From Deltaproteobacteria bacterium RIFCSPHIGHO2_02_FULL_40_11 (GTDB lineage: Bacteria; Bdellovibrionota; JACOXK01; 2-02-FULL-40-11), in assembly GCA_001798105.1 (NCBI GenBank), contig MGRI01000103.1:1108-10146 (forward strand): 9,039 bases of DNA, given 5' to 3'. Made by a program: the position numbers and the translations under genes. The notes under the pieces were generated by a model. It saw only the letters and a list, made by a program, of their open reading frames with translations. It had not been told where the DNA came from and made no database searches. Within the stretch, counting starts at the first letter, position 1. Each line of letters opens with the position of its first letter. Shown here piece after piece: positions 4,420 through 9,039 of this stretch.

Positions 4420-7400
4420 TTATGGCAGCGTATCTTTTAAGAGATCTTCAATGAGGTTTCCAGATCCCTCTTTTTGAGCCCCATCCGAACCTTCTTCTTC
4501 GGGTTGCCCTTTTGATTTTGGGGTGAGAATTTTTTCAAAAACGCCTTGAACTTTATTTTGAATCAATCTTCCAAGGTCTGGAAGGGGGACAGGACTGGAA
4601 ACCGTTCCTGTCACCGTAAATGGAATTTCGCTTTTAAAGTCTGGTTTGGGTGTTAAATAATAACTGCCTTTATAGTTCAAACTTCCATCAAACCCAGCTT
4701 TCCCTTCGCAGACCAATAAATGGTCTTTGGCTTCAAGTTTAATGTCTGGGGTAATGAGCATTTGATCTTGAATAAAAAAAGAGGATTTTAATGTTGAGAA
4801 GCGATCTGTAAGTTGTAAGTTGGGCGAAATTTCTGATAGAACAGGAACGTTGGAGATGGCTTCTGTTAAATTAAACACATTAAAATGACCATTGGAAAGT
4901 TGAATGTCCCCTGATGCTTTTAATGTTTTTTGGACATTTTCCCATTTTTTGTCTTGGAAAGTTAACTTTGTATTGGCCTTCAATGTTCCTGAAATTTTTC
5001 CAAGCAATTTACTTTCCTGGGAGGTTAGAAATTTTTCAATATTTATTTGAGAAAGAGACGCTTCTAGGCCCGTTTGCATGGGCTCTTTTTTTAAGGAAAC
5101 TTGTCCAGAAGAAACAAAGGTGCCATCGTAAAGGTTCATTTGAAGTGTTTTTAAATTAAGCAGGTGATCTTGATACGAAAATTGTAGGGCCAATTGGTTT
5201 GCCTCATATGTAAGATATTTCAATTTTTGAAAAGAGGCGCTTGCTGTCAGTCGAAGACGATTTAAAAACGAAGAAGGTTCCTGTTTTTTTAAAGAAGGCG
5301 GCGTTGTTTTTTGTTTGGATTCTTCTTCTTGAGGGATGTCGTCTTTTTTCTTTGAAACCTGGGCTGAATCTGCTTTGAGATGCAAGCTGATATAAATGGG
5401 AGATAGCGGATCATGAAGTTTTCCTTTGAGCTCACTTGTCAGTTGCATTTCATCTATACTTACAGGAAGTGTTTTCAGGGTCTCAAAGTTTTGGGATACA
5501 GAACTTAAATTAAATTTATTGGTATAGAATTTAAGACTGTAATTGGGGGCGGAAGAAATACTTTGAATATCGCCTTTTCCCGTAAGCTTTAAATCTTTAA
5601 AGTGCAAGGTGAAGGTATTTATAGTGGCGACTGTATTTTTTGTTTGAATGCCGATTTCAAGCGAAAGTGGGGTTTGAGGTTTTTTTGAAAAGACACCTTT
5701 TTTAAAAATGGACGTTTTTGTAAGGTCAACCTTGCCTTGCATCTCAATACTTTGAAGCGTTTTTCCTTTGGTTTGAATATCGCCATTCATATTCAAGTGA
5801 AAAGGGCCTGCAAATTGAAAATCTTTGCTTGAAAATAGATCCTTTGGAATTTCTCCTTGAATGTCTTTTAGGGAAAACTGGCCTGCAAGGGCGAGTTTTT
5901 TGGGATGATGCAGGGGAAGTTTTATTTCAAAATTTTGAAAGGCAGCCGTTCCTGTAAATTTCTGCTCAATATAGGGAAAAAATGCGTTCCATTCGGAGAG
6001 TGAAAAATCGGGGGCTGTAATCTTCCAGAGCAGAAAACGTTTTTGTTTCGAAGTAAAGTTTTGAATACGCCCTTGGGTTTGGGCCTTCAGATTAAAAAAG
6101 GTAAAATTGAGTTTTGAAAAAATAAGATCGTTGTCTTTCAAGTCTGAAATGAAGTCAAATTCGAGCGGAATGCCTTTTGGTTTTACAAATTGTTTTTCAA
6201 GTTCAAGATGCGCCTGGGTAAAGGAGGCTAAAGTTTGAAGCGATAGTTTTTGAAGGTGTTTCCCCTGGGCTTGGAAGGTGATTCGGCTTTCAAATGAAAT
6301 GTTTCCATCCGCTTTCCATTTTTTTTCTTTAAAAAAAGAAGGATTGAATGCCAGTTGGTCTTTTGGAATTAAGATATCTCCCGTAAAAGAAAGGGCTTCG
6401 AATTTTTGGGGGTTTCCTTCAATGGTTAAAAATGGAATAGAGATCTTTCCTTGGTATTCAAATGGAACTTTTGGAAGGTATTTTTCGAATTTTTGAGGTG
6501 TAAAAGGTTGCGTGATGAGTTTTGCCGAAAGATGGGGTGTGTCTGAAAGCAGGGCATGTCCCTCGATGACTGTTTTTAAGTCCAGAAATTCAAGATTTGT
6601 TTTTTGAAACGTAATTTTTTTGGTTTTATCTTCAGTTTGGAGATAAGAAATTTCTGAAGTAAGTTTCAGCGCTTCTGTATTTTCTTTTTCCCACGTTTTA
6701 TATTTTACAGCCATTTCAGTGAGATCTAAAGACACCTGCGGCAGATTGAGCAGGGTCAGTTTGTGGTCGCGCACCTCAAACGATCCATTCAACGTAAGAT
6801 GTGCCGGGCCTTCAAAGATGGGTGGGGACAGATCTCTTCGAGATCTGTCCCCGAATTTTTCTTGAATGCCGCTTGGAATGGTGGATTTCAGATTTCCAAG
6901 ATGAATCGTTCCATCCATCGATTTTACAAAGAGGGGAAGTAAAAGCCCTTCGGTTTGGGCATTGATCGTGAGATCTGCTTGGAAAGGAAACTGCTTCAAA
7001 AAAGAGGGGATATTTTCTTTGGATTGATAGGTCAAGAGCACTTTACACTTAAATTTAGGGTTATTGATATTTTGAATATTGCCACTTAGTTTTATATTCC
7101 CAAAGGGGTGGATTATATCGATCGTATTGAATACCAAATCATTTTTTGTGTATGTGGCATCTAAAGACAAAGATAAGGGGTGGGATTTTGTCTTTAAAAC
7201 CTGCGTTGATTCAAACTCAAATACGTTTAAGTCGGCGTTAATTTTTAAGCCCAGTGTTTCTTTAAATTTTAGAGGATTGGTTGTGTGAATTTGAAGTCGA
7301 AAAGGGCCTTTTATTTTATTTTGATTCAAAACAGTGGGGTCTAAAAATCCCTGAATCGAAAAGTCTGCATCGCTTCCCAAGGAAATGGGGTTTAGATTTA

Positions 7401-7971
7401 AATCCAGGTCATGAATGGTGTAGCTTTGCATGTCATTTTTTTGGTAGTAAAAAGTTCCATTGGTACATTCGATTGAAAACTTTCCGCGAGAAATAAAGTA
7501 ACCTAAAATCCCAGATGGTTTTTGACTTTTTGGGTCATCCCCGCGAAGGCGGGGATCCACTTCCTTTTCCTTTTTTTGTTTTGGTTTGAGTATCTTTTTA
7601 AGATTGCTTTCATTTTCTTCATTTTTCAGAATCGATAAAACCGGTTTTTCTAAATGAAGGGTAATCTGGGGAGTGCCCATTAAAGAAGGAATCGTGCCAA
7701 AAGAAATGTAAACCCGCTCTATTTTTAGAAAATCTGTGCCAGGGTATCCGGGTGGATTTGAAATGGTAATGCCATCAATTTTTGCACCGAGCCCTTTGAC
7801 GAAAGAAAGATCAATCTTACCGAGCTCAACCTTTGCATTCAGGTTTTCTTCAAGTAACGCTTTAATTTTTGGACGAAATTTGTTGATATCTAATACAAAA
7901 GGAAGGGCGATGGCAGCGATAACAAGCAGCCCCAAAAGAATCCCCAATGCCCATAAAAGTTTTTTCTTCAT
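4420..7971 (-). CDS. AsmA-family envelope protein, 1183 residues
   Basis: The protein begins with lysines (MKKK), then one hydrophobic helix at about 5-27 (LLWALGILLGLLVIAAIALPFVL) and the typical AsmA start DINKFRPKIKALLEENLNAKVELGKIDLSF. It is therefore anchored in the inner membrane with the bulk in the periplasm. The middle is a long run of alternating beta strands, as in the repeating-groove fold of AsmA, TamB and YhdP, which are implicated in moving phospholipids to the outer membrane. The C-terminal section LSNGHFNVFNLTEAISNVPVLSEI...FSTLKSSFFIQDQMLI matches the AsmA-like C-terminal domain. At 1183 residues it is about twice E. coli AsmA (617) and close to YhdP and TamB in size. A charged linker lies near 872-905, and the tail is acidic and glycine-rich. 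Two palindromic repeats are read in frame, at residues 138-147 and 374-383. The ATG at 7971 has no good ribosome site. It follows pgi by 32 nt. Confidence 0.88.
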   Translation of the reverse strand: MKKKLLWALGILLGLLVIAAIALPFVLDINKFRPKIKALLEENLNAKVELGKIDLSFVKGLGAKIDGITISNPPGYPGTDFLKIERVYISFGTIPSLMGTPQITLHLEKPVLSILKNEENESNLKKILKPKQKKEKEVDPRLRGDDPKSQKPSGILGYFISRGKFSIECTNGTFYYQKNDMQSYTIHDLDLNLNPISLGSDADFSIQGFLDPTVLNQNKIKGPFRLQIHTTNPLKFKETLGLKINADLNVFEFESTQVLKTKSHPLSLSLDATYTKNDLVFNTIDIIHPFGNIKLSGNIQNINNPKFKCKVLLTYQSKENIPSFLKQFPFQADLTINAQTEGLLLPLFVKSMDGTIHLGNLKSTIPSGIQEKFGDRSRRDLSPPIFEGPAHLTLNGSFEVRDHKLTLLNLPQVSLDLTEMAVKYKTWEKENTEALKLTSEISYLQTEDKTKKITFQKTNLEFLDLKTVIEGHALLSDTPHLSAKLITQPFTPQKFEKYLPKVPFEYQGKISIPFLTIEGNPQKFEALSFTGDILIPKDQLAFNPSFFKEKKWKADGNISFESRITFQAQGKHLQKLSLQTLASFTQAHLELEKQFVKPKGIPLEFDFISDLKDNDLIFSKLNFTFFNLKAQTQGRIQNFTSKQKRFLLWKITAPDFSLSEWNAFFPYIEQKFTGTAAFQNFEIKLPLHHPKKLALAGQFSLKDIQGEIPKDLFSSKDFQFAGPFHLNMNGDIQTKGKTLQSIEMQGKVDLTKTSIFKKGVFSKKPQTPLSLEIGIQTKNTVATINTFTLHFKDLKLTGKGDIQSISSAPNYSLKFYTNKFNLSSVSQNFETLKTLPVSIDEMQLTSELKGKLHDPLSPIYISLHLKADSAQVSKKKDDIPQEEESKQKTTPPSLKKQEPSSFLNRLRLTASASFQKLKYLTYEANQLALQFSYQDHLLNLKTLQMNLYDGTFVSSGQVSLKKEPMQTGLEASLSQINIEKFLTSQESKLLGKISGTLKANTKLTFQDKKWENVQKTLKASGDIQLSNGHFNVFNLTEAISNVPVLSEISPNLQLTDRFSTLKSSFFIQDQMLITPDIKLEAKDHLLVCEGKAGFDGSLNYKGSYYLTPKPDFKSEIPFTVTGTVSSPVPLPDLGRLIQNKVQGVFEKILTPKSKGQPEEEGSDGAQKEGSGNLIEDLLKDTLP
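6824..6852. repeat. Perfect 13-bp hairpin palindrome inside the AsmA-family gene
   Basis: GGGGACAGATCTC (6824-6836) and GAGATCTGTCCCC (6840-6852) are exact inverted copies around a 3-nt TTC centre. On the minus strand it is read in frame as GDRSRRDLSP (residues 374-383), a charged segment unlike the beta-rich flanks. The GGGGACAG/CTGTCCCC ends recall palindromic repeats seen in many environmental bacterial genomes. The length and perfection make chance very unlikely. Confidence 0.85.
7534..7560. repeat. Dispersed palindromic repeat (GTCATCCCCGCGAAGGCGGGGATCCA type) in the coding sequence
   Basis: ATCCCCGC (7537-7544) and GCGGGGAT (7549-7556) form an 8-bp stem with a GAAG loop. The unit matches a very common bacterial dispersed repeat whose minus-strand translation is the telltale peptide VDPRLRGDDP. 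That peptide is exactly what appears here at residues 138-147 of the AsmA-family protein, next to a lysine-rich linker (KPKQKKEKE). It is therefore an in-frame repeat insertion, recognised from memory of this repeat family. Confidence 0.88.
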
Positions 7972-8003
7972 CCGTGTAACGTATCGGAATTTAAAGGAAA
8001 AAA

Positions 8004-9038
8004 CTAAGAAAGAATCGTCTTTGTTTTTTCCTTAATATGTTCCACCGCAGGTTGGTCGAGTGGATTGATGCCATAGAGATGGCCTGCGCAGACGGTGGCA
8101 AGCTCAAAAAAAGCAAATAAAGCTCCTAAAGTTTCGGCATTGAGGTGTGGCGCCGATATCTGGCATAAAGGATTTTGAAATTCAGCAAGGGTTTCTTGGG
8201 TGGCTTTGCATTCTGCCTGGTGAATATCGCTTAACGTTTTTCCCAAAAGAAATTTTAAGTGCGGGGGAAGTGGCGTTGTATTTTTAATTTTAAAGGTATT
8301 TCTTTTTTCTTCAAAGCTTAAAAACGTAAACCACTTATTTCTGGGGCCATCTAAAAAAAGTTGTAAAAGCGAATGCTGGTCCATGGGGCCTATGGCTTTC
8401 ATCGGTGTGGGGCCTGAATTTTCTGTTTTTCCCAGGCTTTCTGCCCAAAGCTGACAAAACCAATCTGAAAAAGAAGATAACCGTTCATCGTAGGGGAAAA
8501 AAACGGTTAAAGGTCTTTTTAAAAGCGTATGGCAACCGTAGGCAAAAGCTGCATACCGGTAAGCGTCAGCAGGATGCTGGAGCATTTGATCGGCCCCTTT
8601 TAAAAGGGCTTGAATGTCTAGACCAGAGACGGCCATCGGAAAAAGGCCCACAGAAGATAAAACGCTAAACCTGCCGCCCACATTTTTAGGAATTTCAAAA
8701 TGGGTAAAACCTTGTTCCTTCGACAAATGGTGTAAAAATTCTTGGTTGGTTTCGGTTGTTACAAAAATACGTTCTTTGAGTTTTGCCTTGGAGAGAGTCT
8801 TTTTTAATTTTTCATAAACCACTAAAAAAATGCTGATGGTTTCAAGCGTGGTTCCAGATTTCGAAATTACATTTACAGCTGTCTTTTTCCAATCTAGTTT
8901 TGAAAAAACCGTTTCAAGTGTATGGGGATTGGGACTTTCTAAAAAAACAATTTCAATTTTATTTTTTTGTTCCAGGGCAGATAAAGCAGCTTTGGCCCCC
9001 AAACTTGACCCGCCAATGCCAATGACTAAGAGTGTTTT
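8004..9038 (-). CDS. pgi: Glucose-6-phosphate isomerase, N-terminus beyond the window
   Basis: The enzyme interconverts glucose-6-phosphate and fructose-6-phosphate in the cytoplasm. The visible part is 344 residues and stays open to the window edge. An apparent start at 9002 is an internal TTG inside the conserved motif LLVIGIGGSSLGAKAA, so it is not the true start. Further hallmarks are SKSGTTLET (8838-8864), the phosphate-binding loop; NVGGRFSVLSSVGLFPMAVSG, the first PGI signature; the catalytic-glutamate region LWAESLGK; GPMDQHSLLQLFLDGP with the active-site histidine; and the C-terminal NPLDQPAVEHIKEKTK with its conserved lysine. The catalytic set therefore looks intact. Probably a hundred or more N-terminal residues are missing from the window. 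The short GPTPMKAIGPMDQHS wording points to the compact bacterial PGI form rather than the 550-residue E. coli type. The stop is 32 nt before the AsmA-family start on the same strand, so the two may form an operon. Confidence 0.95.
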   Translation of the reverse strand, partial: KTLLVIGIGGSSLGAKAALSALEQKNKIEIVFLESPNPHTLETVFSKLDWKKTAVNVISKSGTTLETISIFLVVYEKLKKTLSKAKLKERIFVTTETNQEFLHHLSKEQGFTHFEIPKNVGGRFSVLSSVGLFPMAVSGLDIQALLKGADQMLQHPADAYRYAAFAYGCHTLLKRPLTVFFPYDERLSSFSDWFCQLWAESLGKTENSGPTPMKAIGPMDQHSLLQLFLDGPRNKWFTFLSFEEKRNTFKIKNTTPLPPHLKFLLGKTLSDIHQAECKATQETLAEFQNPLCQISAPHLNAETLGALFAFFELATVCAGHLYGINPLDQPAVEHIKEKTKTILS

Positions 9039-9039
9039 G

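Noticed and set aside
8592..8609. GCCCC-TTTTAAAA-GGGC quasi-palindrome in pgi
   Set aside because: Short, with a bulge and AT-rich centre, and it lies in normally conserved pgi coding sequence; likely chance.
8004..9002. pgi as a complete gene starting at 9002
   Set aside because: The start would be a TTG in the middle of the conserved GIGGSSLG motif, and the frame continues to the window edge with PGI sequence.
1..9039. CRISPR arrays, tRNA, rRNA, insertion-sequence transposases, phage genes
   Set aside because: No regularly spaced direct repeats, no cloverleaf candidate and no transposase or phage ORF were seen on either strand.

Overview
The window looks like chromosomal DNA of an uncultured, AT-rich (by eye roughly 40% GC), motile Gram-negative bacterium. 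The best guess is a deltaproteobacterial or Bdellovibrio-like lineage. The pointers are a sigma-54 activator with a Fis-type helix-turn-helix next to a sigma-54 promoter and fliA, an AsmA-family envelope protein, and several palindromic repeat families of the kind scattered through such genomes. The lineage is inference; no rRNA or tRNA is present to fix it.

Layout. (1) 2-283 (+): the last 93 codons of a sigma-54-dependent activator. (2) 284-453: a 170-nt intergenic region with a textbook -24/-12 sigma-54 promoter (381-396) and short dyads upstream of it. (3) 454-2874 and 2871-3977 (+): four closely spaced genes. These are fliA (flagellar sigma-28), a stand-alone HD-GYP cyclic-di-GMP phosphodiesterase, a ParB-like protein, and a radical-SAM protein of the spore-photoproduct-lyase superfamily. 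The last two overlap by ATGA. (4) 3967-4064: two palindromic units; the first supplies the stop codon of the radical-SAM gene. (5) 4065-4292 (+): a 75-codon gene of unknown function with a possible sigma-70 promoter. (6) 4293-4415: a 123-nt element bounded by 19-nt inverted repeats that fills the gap between convergent genes and probably terminates transcription in both directions. (7) 4420-7971 (-): an 1183-residue AsmA-family protein whose reading frame has absorbed two different palindromic repeats. (8) 8004-9038 (-): glucose-6-phosphate isomerase, with its N-terminus beyond the window.

How the parts may work together. The activator, the sigma-54 promoter and fliA suggest a tiered flagellar cascade in which sigma-54 RNA polymerase switches on sigma-28. 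The HD-GYP enzyme in the same transcript would lower c-di-GMP as late flagellar genes are turned on, favouring swimming. The ParB-like/radical-SAM pair is probably a separate functional unit. The radical-SAM protein keeps its iron-sulfur cysteines but appears to lack the hydrogen-donor cysteine of true spore photoproduct lyase, and it sits in an organism with no visible sign of sporulation. This pair is the best candidate here for an undescribed system. On the other strand, pgi and the AsmA-like gene are 32 nt apart and probably co-transcribed.
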